Source: Nostoc sp. CHAB 5844
GTDB taxonomy: Bacteria; Cyanobacteriota; Cyanobacteriia; Cyanobacteriales; Nostocaceae
DNA: 64,000 nucleotides
Assembly (NCBI RefSeq): GCF_020829595.1
Contig: NZ_JAIVFW010000010.1
Location: 87,685 to 151,684 of the forward strand
Direction: 5' to 3'
This document shows, one piece after another, positions 1-8,587 of this stretch. The notes below the pieces were generated by a model, which saw only the letters and a list, made by a program, of their open reading frames with translations, was not told the origin of the DNA and did not search any database. Every line of letters starts with the position of its first letter. Position 1 is the stretch's first letter. The translations under genes and the position numbers were made by a program.

Positions 1-25
1 CTTTCTTTTGCCTTCTTACAAAGTT

Positions 26-75
26 AGGCGAAGAGCAACGCCGTGCGGGGGTTCCCCCCGTTGTAGCGACTGGCG
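26..75. repeat. GC-rich dispersed repeat fragment
   Basis: A GC-rich block sits directly before a transposase fragment. A 21-base core at 44-64 (G-run, TT, C-run) recurs identically at 21895-21915 inside a larger element, and both copies are followed by a similar ACTGGCGTG tail. Its composition differs sharply from the AT-rich sequence around it. It is a dispersed repeat of the kind common in Nostoc genomes, and it falls inside the open frame that starts at position 8, so the first residues of that frame are not a real protein start. Confidence 0.6.
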
Positions 76-303
76 TGAGTTTCATAGAGAATTAAAGCAA
101 TTAACTGGTATTGAATCATGTCAATGCCGTAAGGGTCGTATTCAAAGAAATCATATTGCCTGCGCTGTTTTAGTCTGGCTTAGACTCAAAAATTTAGCTG
201 ATCAAACTCGTCAAACAATCTATCAAATCAAGCATGGATTGTTATCAAATTATTTAATTCAACAACTCAAACGTCCGGCTGTTCCCATGTTTATGCTTCA
301 AGC
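76..303 (+). pseudogene. C-terminal remnant of a DDE transposase
   Basis: The translation of this stretch (for example RNHIACAVLVWLRLKNLA and YQIKHGLLSNYLIQQLKRP) reads like the C-terminal end of the IS4/IS701-type DDE transposases frequent in cyanobacteria. The catalytic core is absent and the upstream junction is with a GC-rich repeat, so only the last quarter or so of the gene survives. It runs in frame, without a stop, into a pentapeptide-repeat reading frame, so the transposase stop codon has been lost. The family is assigned from memory of the motif; the exact IS group is uncertain. Confidence 0.6.
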
Positions 304-717
304 AGTAAAGCTTGAAAAAGTAAATATTGAACGAACAATTCTTGAAAGAGCGAATCTTCAAGGAGCAAATCTTAAAGAAGCCAATCTTGAAGGAGCGAGA
401 CTTAAAGCTGACTTTTCACGGGATCTGGAAAACCTCTCTCTAAATCTCTCTCCTACAAGGAGAGAGACTTTGAATCTTCCCCCTTCCCGCGTCGGGAAGG
501 GGGCTAGGGGGTTAGGTTTTTCGTCGGCTTTTCCACATGACGTGAAAAGTCAGGACTTAAAGAAGCCAATCTTAGTAGTGTTAATCTTCAACAAGCTAAT
601 CTTCAACAAGCCAATCTTATCGCTGTGAATCTTAAAGGAGCAAATCTTAAATAGGCTAATCTTGTAGATGCAAATCTTTTAAATGTGAATGTTGATGAGA
701 CAAATAATGATTGGTAA
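304..717 (+). pseudogene. Pentapeptide-repeat protein gene, interrupted and truncated
   Basis: Before the insertion the frame reads A(N/D)LxG-type pentapeptides (ERANLQGANLKEANLEGA). A MITE at 408-553 then interrupts it. The repeats resume in another frame at about 556 (LKEANLSSVNLQQANLQQAN) and run to TAA at 715-717, with an extra in-frame TAG at 652-654. Insert plus target duplication adds 155 bp, which is not a multiple of three and explains the frame change. The 5' end is replaced by a transposase remnant. Pentapeptide repeats normally fold as right-handed beta-helices; no intact product can be made here, so it is called a pseudogene. Confidence 0.75.
408..553. mobile_element. 146-bp MITE with 13-bp terminal inverted repeats and 9-bp target duplication
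   Basis: The ends are perfect inverted repeats: CTGACTTTTCACG at 408-420 and CGTGAAAAGTCAG at 541-553. The nine bases GACTTAAAG occur immediately on both sides (399-407 and 554-562), a clean target-site duplication. Inside are two further hairpins, one built on CTCTCTCCT/AGGAGAGAG and one GC-rich (CCCCCTTCCC/GGGAAGGGGG). There is no coding capacity, so a transposase supplied elsewhere must have moved it. The intact duplication suggests a fairly recent insertion. Confidence 0.85.
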
Positions 718-783
718 TATTTATAGACTTTATCTTTTGTCAATCATTCATAAATTTCTGACTCTTCGATTACAATAACAACA

Positions 784-1008
784 CTATGCCACATAGCGCA
801 AAATTTCGACTTCAGCACCTTTATTAACTGCTTCTTCTGCACGTTGTAAAACTTGCTCCGTAACAGCAGAACTTAAATAATATTCGCCGCAATTATTACA
901 AACGTCTGCTGGCACACCTTTGAGAATCACAATTGTATCATCCCGCTCTAAGGTTACAGTCACTAGTCCTGGTTGAGTGTCGCCGTGTTTACATATAACG
1001 CATTGCAT
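784..1008 (-). CDS. YgiT-type zinc-finger protein (MqsA-like antitoxin candidate)
   Basis: A 74-residue protein with an N-terminal CxxC (residues 3-6) and a second CxxC followed by G (CNNCGE, residues 37-42). This is the four-cysteine zinc site of YgiT/MqsA N-terminal domains. The helical C-terminus (EQVLQRAEEAVNKGAE) is typical of the short cyanobacterial members. It lies 13 bp downstream of a DUF4258 gene on the same strand, an arrangement that is widespread and usually read as a toxin-antitoxin pair with the DUF4258 protein as toxin. It lacks the helix-turn-helix domain of full-length MqsA, so direct autoregulation of the promoter is uncertain. Confidence 0.75.
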   Translation of the reverse strand: MQCVICKHGDTQPGLVTVTLERDDTIVILKGVPADVCNNCGEYYLSSAVTEQVLQRAEEAVNKGAEVEILRYVA

Positions 1009-1021
1009 AAATTCAATACCT

Positions 1022-1303
1022 TTATTTTCGTATTCTAAAATTATCTGTCCACAAATTTGAATCAGGAATATAAGCTGTAACTACATAGCCAGTATTACTA
1101 AGTTCATCATAAGAAAAAACAACATGAATCGGCTTACTGTTAACAAAATCCAGAATTAGATAGCTAGGAAAAGGTGTATCGTTTGGGTTTTCTTCTATTA
1201 CTTCTCCATAGTTAATAACCTGTTGTACTTGTTGTTGACTAATGCGGCGAAAAAACATCTGTTGGATTGCATGACGCGAAAAAACTAAATTTTGACAATA
1301 CAC
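1022..1303 (-). CDS. DUF4258 domain protein (candidate RelE-like toxin)
   Basis: A 93-residue protein with the DUF4258 signature: FSRHAIQQM near the N-terminus, a V(I/Q)xxGEVIEENP segment (about residues 29-39), and a central strand with a hydrophobic core ending VVTAYIPD. DUF4258 proteins resemble the RelE/MqsR fold and commonly sit beside YgiT-type zinc-finger proteins, as here (13-bp gap, same strand). Role as an mRNA interferase is inference from family context. The ATG at 1303 begins just before the conserved FSRHA motif, so little or nothing is missing from the N-terminus. Confidence 0.7.
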   Translation of the reverse strand: MYCQNLVFSRHAIQQMFFRRISQQQVQQVINYGEVIEENPNDTPFPSYLILDFVNSKPIHVVFSYDELSNTGYVVTAYIPDSNLWTDNFRIRK

Positions 1304-1337
1304 AAGTTAAAACCAAGACAAGTAAGTAATAAATTTA

Positions 1338-1378
1338 GTAGGGTGGGGTGCATTGCGCTACACGACAAAACACCCTAC
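1338..1378. repeat. Small palindromic intergenic repeat (GTAGGGTG/CACCCTAC)
   Basis: GTAGGGTG at 1338-1345 and CACCCTAC at 1371-1378 form the ends of a 41-bp inverted repeat between the DUF4258 gene and the end of acs. The same end sequences bracket 21631-21738, so this is a dispersed family. The hairpin may help end acs transcription, but no clear T-run follows the arm. Confidence 0.5.
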
Positions 1379-1412
1379 TGGCTACTCAGCACTTTTAACT
1401 ACTCAGCACTCT

Positions 1413-3386
1413 TTACGCACCTTCGCGCAATTTATCTAACACGCCACGATCTTCTAAAGTTGAAGTATCACCTGACACTTCTTGTCCAGCTGCTAGATTT
1501 CGCAACAATCGCCGCATAATTTTGCCCGATCGCGTTTTGGGTAAAGCATCGGTAAAGCGGATTTCTCCAGGACGGGCGATCGCACCAATTTCCTGAACGA
1601 CGTGTTTTTTCAGTTCTTTACTCAAATCTTCGCTAGGTTGATGAGTACCTTCTAAAGTGACGAAAGCTACAACATCCTCACCTTTGAGTTCATCTGGCTT
1701 CCCAACTACCGCAGCCTCTGCAACGGCTGGGTGAGAAACCAAAGCTGATTCGATTTCCATTGTGCCAAGGCGATGTCCAGAAACATTCAACACATCGTCT
1801 ACTCGTCCCATCACCCAAAAATAACCGTCTTCATCTCGTCTTGCACCATCGCCAGCAAAGTAAGTATACTTGCCATCTTGCGGCGGAATGTGTTCCCAAT
1901 AGGTGCGACGGAAGCGATCAGGATCGCCGTAAACAGTCCGCATCATTCCCGGCCAAGGATAGCGGACTGCTAAATAGCCACCTTCGTTGTCAGGTAAAGA
2001 ATTACCCTCCAAATCCACGATGTCTGCCAAAATTCCAGGGAAAGGACGAGTCGCCGAACCTGGTTTAGTGGGAATTGCGCCTGGTAGTGGCGTAATCATG
2101 ATTCCACCTGTTTCAGTTTGCCACCATGTATCGACAATCGGACAGCGATCGCCACCAATCACGCGATGATACCACATCCAAGCTTCTGGGTTAATTGGTT
2201 CGCCGACGGTTCCCAGCAACCGCAGTGAAGAGAGATTACGTGCTTTGGGATGCTGTTCGCCCATTTTAATAAACGCCCGAATTGCCGTCGGTGCAGTGTA
2301 GAAAATATTCACGCCGTATTTTTCAATCACATCCCAGAAACAACCAGGATTAGAAGCACGAGGCGCACCTTCATACATCAGCGTGGTTGCACCGTTGGAA
2401 AGTGGGCCATAGACAATATAACTATGTCCGGTAATCCAGCCGACATCAGCAGTACACCAATAAACATCTGTGTCTTGCAAATCGAATATCCACTTGGTGG
2501 TGATGTGGGTGTACAAGTTATAGCCACCAGTGGTATGCACAACGCCCTTGGGTTTGCCTGTACTGCCGGATGTGTAGAGGATGAACAGCATATCTTCGCT
2601 ATCCATCGGTTCCGCCGGACAATCGGCTGATGCGTCTTTTTGTAACTCGTGCCACCAATGATCGCGTCCGCCCAACTGCATATAAACATCTTGTCCGGTG
2701 CGCTTGACAACTAAGACGTTTTGTACAGATGGTACAGCGCCATTATCTAAGGCTTTGTCTACTTGTTCTTTGAGAGGAACGATCGCATCTTTGCGCCAAC
2801 CACCATCAGCCGTAATCACTAATTTAGCTTGAGCATCAATCAAGCGATCGCGTAAAGCTTCGGCACTAAAACCACCAAATACCACACTGTGCGGCGCACC
2901 AATTCTGGCACAAGCTAACATCGCGATCGCTGCTTCCGGGATCATCGGCAGATAAATACCAACGCGATCGCCTTTTTGAACTCCCAGTTGCTTCAATACA
3001 TTCGCAAACTGACAAACTTCGCGGTGCAGTTGGGCGTAGGTGAGAGTCCGAGAATCGCCTGGTTCACCCTCCCAAATCAACGCTGCTTTATTCTTACGCC
3101 ACGTTGTCAGATGTCTATCTAAACAGTTGTAAGAAATATTAATCTTCCCACTGACAAACCATTTAGCAAAAGGTGGTTGCCAATCTAAAACTGTGTGCCA
3201 TTTTTCAAACCAATGCAACTCTGTTTCCGCCAATTCTGACCAAAATTGTTCCGGGTTAGCTTTGGCCTTGTCGTAAAGTTGCTGGTAATCTGCCAAGCTT
3301 TTAATCTGGGCTTGCTGCGAGAATTCAGCCACCGGGGGGAATAAACGCTTCTCTTGTAAAATTGATTCTATGGTTGGTTGAGACAT
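1413..3386 (-). CDS. acs: Acetyl-CoA synthetase
   Basis: This 657-residue adenylate-forming enzyme activates acetate to acetyl-AMP and then acetyl-CoA in the cytoplasm. The ATP-binding loop [11 protein letters not shown] lies at residues 271-281, and the C-terminal [12 protein letters not shown] carries the catalytic lysine (Lys622), the residue regulated by reversible acetylation in this family. WWQTETGG and the acetyl-CoA synthetase N-terminal region ([12 protein letters not shown]) are also present. The length matches bacterial Acs. The ATG at 3386 precedes a typical N-terminus. It is transcribed alone, with its stop followed by repeats and a toxin-antitoxin-like pair. Nothing in the sequence is unusual. 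Confidence 0.96.
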   Translation of the reverse strand: MSQPTIESILQEKRLFPPVAEFSQQAQIKSLADYQQLYDKAKANPEQFWSELAETELHWFEKWHTVLDWQPPFAKWFVSGKINISYNCLDRHLTTWRKNKAALIWEGEPGDSRTLTYAQLHREVCQFANVLKQLGVQKGDRVGIYLPMIPEAAIAMLACARIGAPHSVVFGGFSAEALRDRLIDAQAKLVITADGGWRKDAIVPLKEQVDKALDNGAVPSVQNVLVVKRTGQDVYMQLGGRDHWWHELQKDASADCPAEPMDSEDMLFILYTSGSTGKPKGVVHTTGGYNLYTHITTKWIFDLQDTDVYWCTADVGWITGHSYIVYGPLSNGATTLMYEGAPRASNPGCFWDVIEKYGVNIFYTAPTAIRAFIKMGEQHPKARNLSSLRLLGTVGEPINPEAWMWYHRVIGGDRCPIVDTWWQTETGGIMITPLPGAIPTKPGSATRPFPGILADIVDLEGNSLPDNEGGYLAVRYPWPGMMRTVYGDPDRFRRTYWEHIPPQDGKYTYFAGDGARRDEDGYFWVMGRVDDVLNVSGHRLGTMEIESALVSHPAVAEAAVVGKPDELKGEDVVAFVTLEGTHQPSEDLSKELKKHVVQEIGAIARPGEIRFTDALPKTRSGKIMRRLLRNLAAGQEVSGDTSTLEDRGVLDKLREGA

Positions 3387-3543
3387 AATCTTGAATGCAC
3401 TTCTGACACTGAACTATATTCTTAGCGAAGTTTTAGCCGAAAGTGTTTAGATTTTCATTAAGTGTTATTGGTCATTGGTCATTTGTCCTTTGTTATCAGG
3501 CAGAAAGATAAAATTTCACACTTCATACTTCAGACTTGAAACT

Positions 3544-4191
3544 ATGCCACTTATTCTCGAAGCTAGTAGCTTATCCCTCAAAGATGTTCATCGCTTGTTT
3601 AAACTCGAAAAGCTTGGGAATGGTTCATTTACAGATTTTTTAAGTTTAGAACCATTATCTGAGTTTGAACAGCACGATTTATTGCGAATTAGAAGCGACT
3701 TTGACCGTTACTCAAGCGAAGGGAACATTTCTGAGGGTTTGGTAAAATTTTTAACTATTGCGCCATTGATGCGGTTGGCTGGATTTTATGATGTGCCAAT
3801 TCGGTTAACAATGGAAGATAGTGTGGCGATCGCTGTCGAAGATGAAGACAAAAGAATTACCGGACGGATGGATATTTTAGCCCTCAATACTTTTCAAAAT
3901 GATGCTTTACCACCTTTTTGGATTTTAGTGATTGAAACGAAAAATAGTGCGATCGAAGTTGGTGAGGGTTTGCCGCAATTACTTTCTTATGCTTTTAAAA
4001 GTTTAGAACAACAATCATCTGTGTGGGGTTTGGTAACGAATGGACTGCGTTATCAATTTGTTTATTTAACACGCGAACAACAGCCAACTTATCAATTAAT
4101 GCCATTATTAAATCTTAATGAATCACCAGATGCCATTGAGCTATTACAAGTTCTAAAAAGCATTTGCAAGTTAGTAAATCTTCAAAAATAA
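3544..4191 (+). CDS. PD-(D/E)XK nuclease-like protein (restriction subunit R-like)
   Basis: A 215-residue protein when started at the ATG at 3544. Upstream in-frame sequence to 3475 consists of the heptamer-type intergenic repeat and is unlikely to be coding. A PD-(D/E)XK-like core is visible: GRMDILAL supplies the acidic residue and FWILVIETKNSA supplies the E-x-K element, followed by GLPQLLSYA. Such small proteins are often labelled type I restriction enzyme R-like in cyanobacteria, but there is no helicase, methylase or specificity subunit here, so it is probably a solitary nuclease-fold protein. Function is unknown. Confidence 0.65.
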   Translation: MPLILEASSLSLKDVHRLFKLEKLGNGSFTDFLSLEPLSEFEQHDLLRIRSDFDRYSSEGNISEGLVKFLTIAPLMRLAGFYDVPIRLTMEDSVAIAVEDEDKRITGRMDILALNTFQNDALPPFWILVIETKNSAIEVGEGLPQLLSYAFKSLEQQSSVWGLVTNGLRYQFVYLTREQQPTYQLMPLLNLNESPDAIELLQVLKSICKLVNLQK

Positions 4192-4250
4192 TGCAGAAGC
4201 CAGAATTCAGAATTAAACTGCCCAAACAGCACTCATCAAACTCACGTTTC

Positions 4251-6170
4251 TTAAGATTTGGGTGAACCTAAATTTGTTTGGAGATAGGACAGAAAAGTTT
4301 GCACATCAGCTTCAGATGGAAAACAGCGACGAGGGAATATGTAAAAGCTGCGATCGGTAGGATATAAAACGATTAGCTCTTGACTGACTTTGTATTTATG
4401 AAAGTCAGCTAAACGCATTCTCGTTGTGCCTGTAACTTCAACGACTTCTAACATTTCTGGGGAAATTTCTACCTGATGTTCAAAGGTTACATAGGTACTT
4501 TGGGAAGATATGCGCCGCACCCTTGAAGGCAAAAGAAAAAAGTAAAGATATAATCCACATATCCCCAGTGATAACCAGAAGATAAAATCAGCAATATTAC
4601 CGCCTAAAATAATAACAGAATACGATAAGAAACCGCCTAGACTTATATAAATTCCCAGCAATAGAAGATAATAAACTCTCAATTCAGTGGCTGGTCGTAA
4701 ATGAAGATAGTTAGCTTTTATATAATCATTGGTTGTGAGTTGAATGCGAAATGAAATTGTAGACTCTAAAGAACTGGAAGCTCTATATGCTAAGTTTCTA
4801 GGTGGCAAAGATTTACGTTTTATGGGTTTTCCTGGCTTGCCAAAAACTGCTTTAAGATAAACAAGAAATTGCTGAAAATCTTCATCTGAATTAAAACAAC
4901 GCCGGGGAAATATGAGATATGAAAGACTTAATAAATAAACTAAAATAAAATTAGAATTAACTCTATACATATAAAAATCAGATATTCGCAACCTCTTCAT
5001 AGAAATCTCCGAGATAGTTTCGATGATTTCAGGAGATATCGTTGTGTCGCTAGGAACTTGCATCACTTTAAACTGTTGAAAGTTGCGACGAATTTTTCGA
5101 GGAAAATCAATACCAAAAAGGTAGTATAATGAAGCTATTAACAGGGATGGAACGAATAACGATCCCAAGAAATTAACAAAATTTCCTGATAGTAGTAACT
5201 GAATAATGTATGTACCAAGAATAACTATCCACGCCAGTATGGCAAAAAATATAATTAGTTTTGCCCATAAAGATGATGACGCTCTGGTGTGAAAATACAA
5301 TGCTTTAATGTAATCTTCGGATGTTAATTTCTGGTAAAGCCTAATGATGGGTGCATGAGGCATAGTAGAATTAACGTCTGGGCTGGTTGTTACAGCAACG
5401 ATATGCTGATTTTGTACAACTTGCGATCGCTCCCCCGCAGATGCCATAAAATTGCGTCGAATCTGTTCTGGAACAGGTAATTCCATACCACCAATCTGAA
5501 TTCGTCCTGTCTCAGCCAACCACAAAAGTTCAGCAGTGGCTTCCTCAGTACGTCCCCGCATAAACAATTTCATGCCTCGTGAGTATGATAACAATGGCTT
5601 GAATTCAGCTAAGGGGTCAGCCAGTGTTTCCACCAGAGAAGTGAGACGCAGCCACTGGGCTGACTCATTCAGGTGTAACTCAGACAGAGCCGCTATTAAC
5701 TCGCGGGTTGCCGTACCAGGTCGAGTATAAGCCAGCGCCGTCCAGCGTTGAGTTCGGGCAACTTCTCGCAAATCTGGATCGGGACTTTTAAGTTGATAAT
5801 GAACATAACTCAGGACAAACTCAGCCAGTTGTTGAATGCGTAGTGAACCGAAACGTGGTTCATTTTGTAACTGATTGAGTAGCTCAATACGGACGACTGC
5901 ATCCATTTCGTAAAGTTCATGACCCACTTCCCGACACAATCCTGAGAGCAACAAATCTGCAACAGCAATCCACGGAATATTCAAAGCTGCGCCAGTTTGG
6001 TCAGTTTGAAAGTTAGCCCATAATCGATACAACAGTTCAGGCGTTAGGGATAGGGGAAAAGCCGCGTGGTAACTTAAATAAAGATGTGCGTCACCAAATC
6101 GCCGGGTAAAGGCGGCAATCTGACGTTGAGCAGCGCGTTGCCTAGTAGATGCGGCAATAGATGAAGTCAT
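4251..6170 (-). CDS. Conflict-system modular protein: helical N-terminal domain plus two YcxB-like membrane domains
   Basis: The 639-residue protein has two parts. Residues 1-240 form a helical domain (AFTRRFGDAHLYLSYHAAFP, then ALNIPWIAVADLLLSGLC) that I recognise as the module next to MoxR and vWA genes in cyanobacteria, where it is fused to varied C-terminal domains. Residues 277-460 and 472-639 are two copies of one membrane unit: each has LT(S/T)xDYIKA, then YxHxR, two hydrophobic segments, and a closing FPRRCFxS. This resembles YcxB-like domains, giving about four transmembrane helices. It is the last gene of the minus-strand cluster, 160 bp after the vWA gene. An effector or membrane-sensor role is inference. 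Confidence 0.65.
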   Translation of the reverse strand: MTSSIAASTRQRAAQRQIAAFTRRFGDAHLYLSYHAAFPLSLTPELLYRLWANFQTDQTGAALNIPWIAVADLLLSGLCREVGHELYEMDAVVRIELLNQLQNEPRFGSLRIQQLAEFVLSYVHYQLKSPDPDLREVARTQRWTALAYTRPGTATRELIAALSELHLNESAQWLRLTSLVETLADPLAEFKPLLSYSRGMKLFMRGRTEEATAELLWLAETGRIQIGGMELPVPEQIRRNFMASAGERSQVVQNQHIVAVTTSPDVNSTMPHAPIIRLYQKLTSEDYIKALYFHTRASSSLWAKLIIFFAILAWIVILGTYIIQLLLSGNFVNFLGSLFVPSLLIASLYYLFGIDFPRKIRRNFQQFKVMQVPSDTTISPEIIETISEISMKRLRISDFYMYRVNSNFILVYLLSLSYLIFPRRCFNSDEDFQQFLVYLKAVFGKPGKPIKRKSLPPRNLAYRASSSLESTISFRIQLTTNDYIKANYLHLRPATELRVYYLLLLGIYISLGGFLSYSVIILGGNIADFIFWLSLGICGLYLYFFLLPSRVRRISSQSTYVTFEHQVEISPEMLEVVEVTGTTRMRLADFHKYKVSQELIVLYPTDRSFYIFPRRCFPSEADVQTFLSYLQTNLGSPKS

Positions 6171-6229
6171 ACTTTCTTCCTGCTACAAAATTACCTATTT
6201 ATTTCCCTCTTTGCGTCCTACCCTGCGGG

Positions 6230-6290
6230 AAGCCGCTACCGCGTCTATGCGCCCTTGGCGGTAGCCTTCGGCAAGCCGCTATCGCGTCTA
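6230..6290. repeat. Tandem copies of a dispersed repeat
   Basis: The 18-mer AAGCCGCTACCGCGTCTA at 6230-6247 recurs with one change at 6273-6290, 25 bp apart, in the 160-bp gap between the vWA gene and the YcxB-like gene. The GC-rich repeat unit resembles blocks elsewhere in the window (for example around 44640-44900). It is the only break in an otherwise tight gene string and may separate the last gene's expression from the rest. Confidence 0.55.
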
Positions 6291-6330
6291 CGTCAAAAAG
6301 TTAAGTACTTTTACGACAAAACAGAATTAC

Positions 6331-7635
6331 TCAAAGCACTTGTTCAAAAGGATAGTAACGGCCACGCAAAACTTCGATCGCTGCATCTAATCCCGAACGA
6401 TTGATCTCAAACATCGGTACAAGTTTAGCGATCGCACCAGCAGTCGATTTGTGCCATCGGGATTGCGGGACTGGATTTAACCAAGCGATATGTGGAATTC
6501 GTTGTTGCAATTGATTCAGAAACGCCTGTGTTAATTCTAGGCGATCGGGGTTGAAGTACCCGCGAGCCGCTCCAGCATCACTAATAATCAAAGCAACAGA
6601 TTGAGTTTTGTTGAGTCGAGCCAGCACAGATGTTAGTTTTTCTGCGTTTGTCTGATAACAATCTTGATAAAGATAATCGATTGGGCAATTATGAAAATAG
6701 TATGCACCAGTCTTACCTAATCGCCCTTCTCTAGAGGCCGTTTCTGCCAAACGAGAAGACAGTCCGTGAAAAGGAACCATAGAACCTGCTTGATCAATCA
6801 ATAACAACAATTCCACACGATTGCGGCGACGCGGAACCAGCACGGGATGAAGCAGAATTCCCTGTCGTCCCACCTGATCGAGCGTTGCTGCTATATCTAG
6901 TTCAATTGCTGGCCCTTCTCGCACTAAACGACGTAAATAACGCCAGTTCTGCTTCATTTGTCGGCGCGTTACGGGAAAGAACTCGCTGGATGAGAGAAAC
7001 TGTTTATTAGGCAGTTCATCACTGATACTAGTAGTAGTTTGCCGCACTGCTTGGGCTATTTGCACCTCATCCTGAATCTGCGGAATTAATCTAGAAGACA
7101 CGGGAGTAACTGGAGATTGAGCCACATCCTGATCATCCTTTGCTGCTGCTCGACGGTTGAAGAACCACAGTGTCCCTGCTAGTAGGGAAGTCAACACCAG
7201 CCCAGTTGCGATCGCGGGACTGTAGTTGCGATTCTCAGTTGGTTTTGGCTGAGGCGGTGGAAAAGGCAGATACCGACTGGCTACCACCGCACCTGAAACT
7301 CCCATCACCAGTGTTGCGGCGATCGCTAATAATTGTTTAACTGGAACTTTTGTCGAGGGTGGATGTTCATCAACAGCGATCGCAGGTGGCTGGGTTTCTT
7401 TGGGTTTAACCTGTAAACTACCGATAATTTGCTCAAAGTGATAATTAAAAATCTGCTCGTCGTCCGACGACTTCACCCACAAACTGCGGCAAAGCCGAGC
7501 TAAATCAGTGCGATCGCCCAGTCCAAAACCCCCTTGAAGCGCTTGCAGCACTGCCTTGTATTCCGAAATACCCAAAGGAAAGCCAGCTTGACGCAATCGG
7601 GTAAATAATTCCAGCAGGGGTAGCTCGTCATTCAT
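6331..7635 (-). CDS. Membrane-anchored vWA-domain protein of a MoxR-vWA conflict system
   Basis: A 434-residue protein. Residues 1-75 form a helical domain (ELFTRLRQAGFPLGISEY) usual at the N-terminus of vWA partners of MoxR. Residues 101-120 and 140-159 are two probable transmembrane helices. Residues 265-434 form a von Willebrand A domain. Its metal site reads D281-Q-A-G-S285 where the MIDAS consensus is DxSxS, so the first serine is alanine; the distal SDAG (Asp353) is retained. The start overlaps the MoxR stop by 8 bp, implying translational coupling. By family analogy it is the substrate-binding arm for the AAA+ ATPase; here it would act at a membrane. Confidence 0.75.
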   Translation of the reverse strand: MNDELPLLELFTRLRQAGFPLGISEYKAVLQALQGGFGLGDRTDLARLCRSLWVKSSDDEQIFNYHFEQIIGSLQVKPKETQPPAIAVDEHPPSTKVPVKQLLAIAATLVMGVSGAVVASRYLPFPPPQPKPTENRNYSPAIATGLVLTSLLAGTLWFFNRRAAAKDDQDVAQSPVTPVSSRLIPQIQDEVQIAQAVRQTTTSISDELPNKQFLSSSEFFPVTRRQMKQNWRYLRRLVREGPAIELDIAATLDQVGRQGILLHPVLVPRRRNRVELLLLIDQAGSMVPFHGLSSRLAETASREGRLGKTGAYYFHNCPIDYLYQDCYQTNAEKLTSVLARLNKTQSVALIISDAGAARGYFNPDRLELTQAFLNQLQQRIPHIAWLNPVPQSRWHKSTAGAIAKLVPMFEINRSGLDAAIEVLRGRYYPFEQVL

Positions 7636-8587
7636 GAGAATCGTCTTGCTTTAAATAGCGAATGTGGTCATCCCAACTTTTGAGCAGCACTCCAGCATAA
7701 GGAAGCTTACCTTCTAGCTTTGCCAATGCTTCATCTGTGGAGTGTTGGTTTAATATGCGTACCCAGTCGATCAACTCACTGGTGCTAATTTTTTTACCAA
7801 TTTCTCCTTGCTCCTGCATTTCCGTTCGCAGATCCCAAAAGCGCTGAACAGCTGCTTCCAAAACTTGAGAAGATGGCTCCTGGGGAGAAATTGCCAAGTG
7901 AGCTTGCACAATTTCTACTAACCGATTCTGTTGGGGAAATTTGACGTAGTGAAATAAACAGCGCCTTAAAAAGGCATCAGGCAGATCTTTTTCATCGTTG
8001 CTAGTAATAAACACAATTGGCGGAAATATTGCCCGAATTTCCTTGGCTGCTCCAGCCACCTCCAATTCTTCCACGAAAAATCGCTGCTCATCCAGTTCTA
8101 GCAAAAGGTCATTGGGAAAATCGATATCAGCTTTGTCAATTTCATCAATTAAGACAATGGTGCGTTGCGGATTTTGAAACGCCCGTCCTAGTGGCCCCCA
8201 GCGCACATAGATAGCGGGATCGTTCGACCTCTGCAACTCTTCGGCTGTGAGACGAGCCGCCGCCGCCAGTTGAGCATCCCGGAGCCGCCCCACCGCATCA
8301 TAAGTGTACAGCCCATCCCTAGCACGGCTAGTTGATTTAATATACCAAGTTTCATACGGGAGCTTCAGTTCATAGGCAACGCTATGAGCTAATTGAGTTT
8401 TGCCACATCCCGGCTCTCCTTTCAACAACAATGGACGACCCAGATAAATTGCCAAATTCACCACCTCTACCAAATCAGGCTCAGGCAAATATGGATATAG
8501 CAATTGACCCGTTGCGTCTTGTTCTCCTGGTTGGGGTTGCACCTTCCCGGTATAAATTAATGAAGGAGTTGTCATAGTCTGTCCCAT
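7628..8587 (-). CDS. MoxR-family AAA+ ATPase
   Basis: A 319-residue AAA+ ATPase with Walker A GEPGCGKT (residues 57-64), Walker B IVLIDEID (143-150) leading into DKADIDFPN, sensor-1 ITSND (194-198) and the arginine pair in FLRRC (207-210). All motifs for ATP binding and hydrolysis are intact. A second possible start, ATG at 8575 (MTTPSL), overlaps the preceding stop as ATGA and may be the true one; it would shorten the protein by four residues. MoxR ATPases act as chaperone-like remodelers with vWA partners, and the vWA gene follows with an 8-bp overlap. Confidence 0.85.
   Translation of the reverse strand: MGQTMTTPSLIYTGKVQPQPGEQDATGQLLYPYLPEPDLVEVVNLAIYLGRPLLLKGEPGCGKTQLAHSVAYELKLPYETWYIKSTSRARDGLYTYDAVGRLRDAQLAAAARLTAEELQRSNDPAIYVRWGPLGRAFQNPQRTIVLIDEIDKADIDFPNDLLLELDEQRFFVEELEVAGAAKEIRAIFPPIVFITSNDEKDLPDAFLRRCLFHYVKFPQQNRLVEIVQAHLAISPQEPSSQVLEAAVQRFWDLRTEMQEQGEIGKKISTSELIDWVRILNQHSTDEALAKLEGKLPYAGVLLKSWDDHIRYLKQDDSHE

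Noticed and set aside
1760..2710. Open frames opposite or in other frames of acs
   Set aside because: They lie entirely within acs, which has complete motifs; the alternative products show no domain.
3475..3543. Longer start for the PD-(D/E)XK protein at 3475
   Set aside because: The extra residues come from heptamer-like intergenic repeat; the ATG at 3544 begins the conserved protein.
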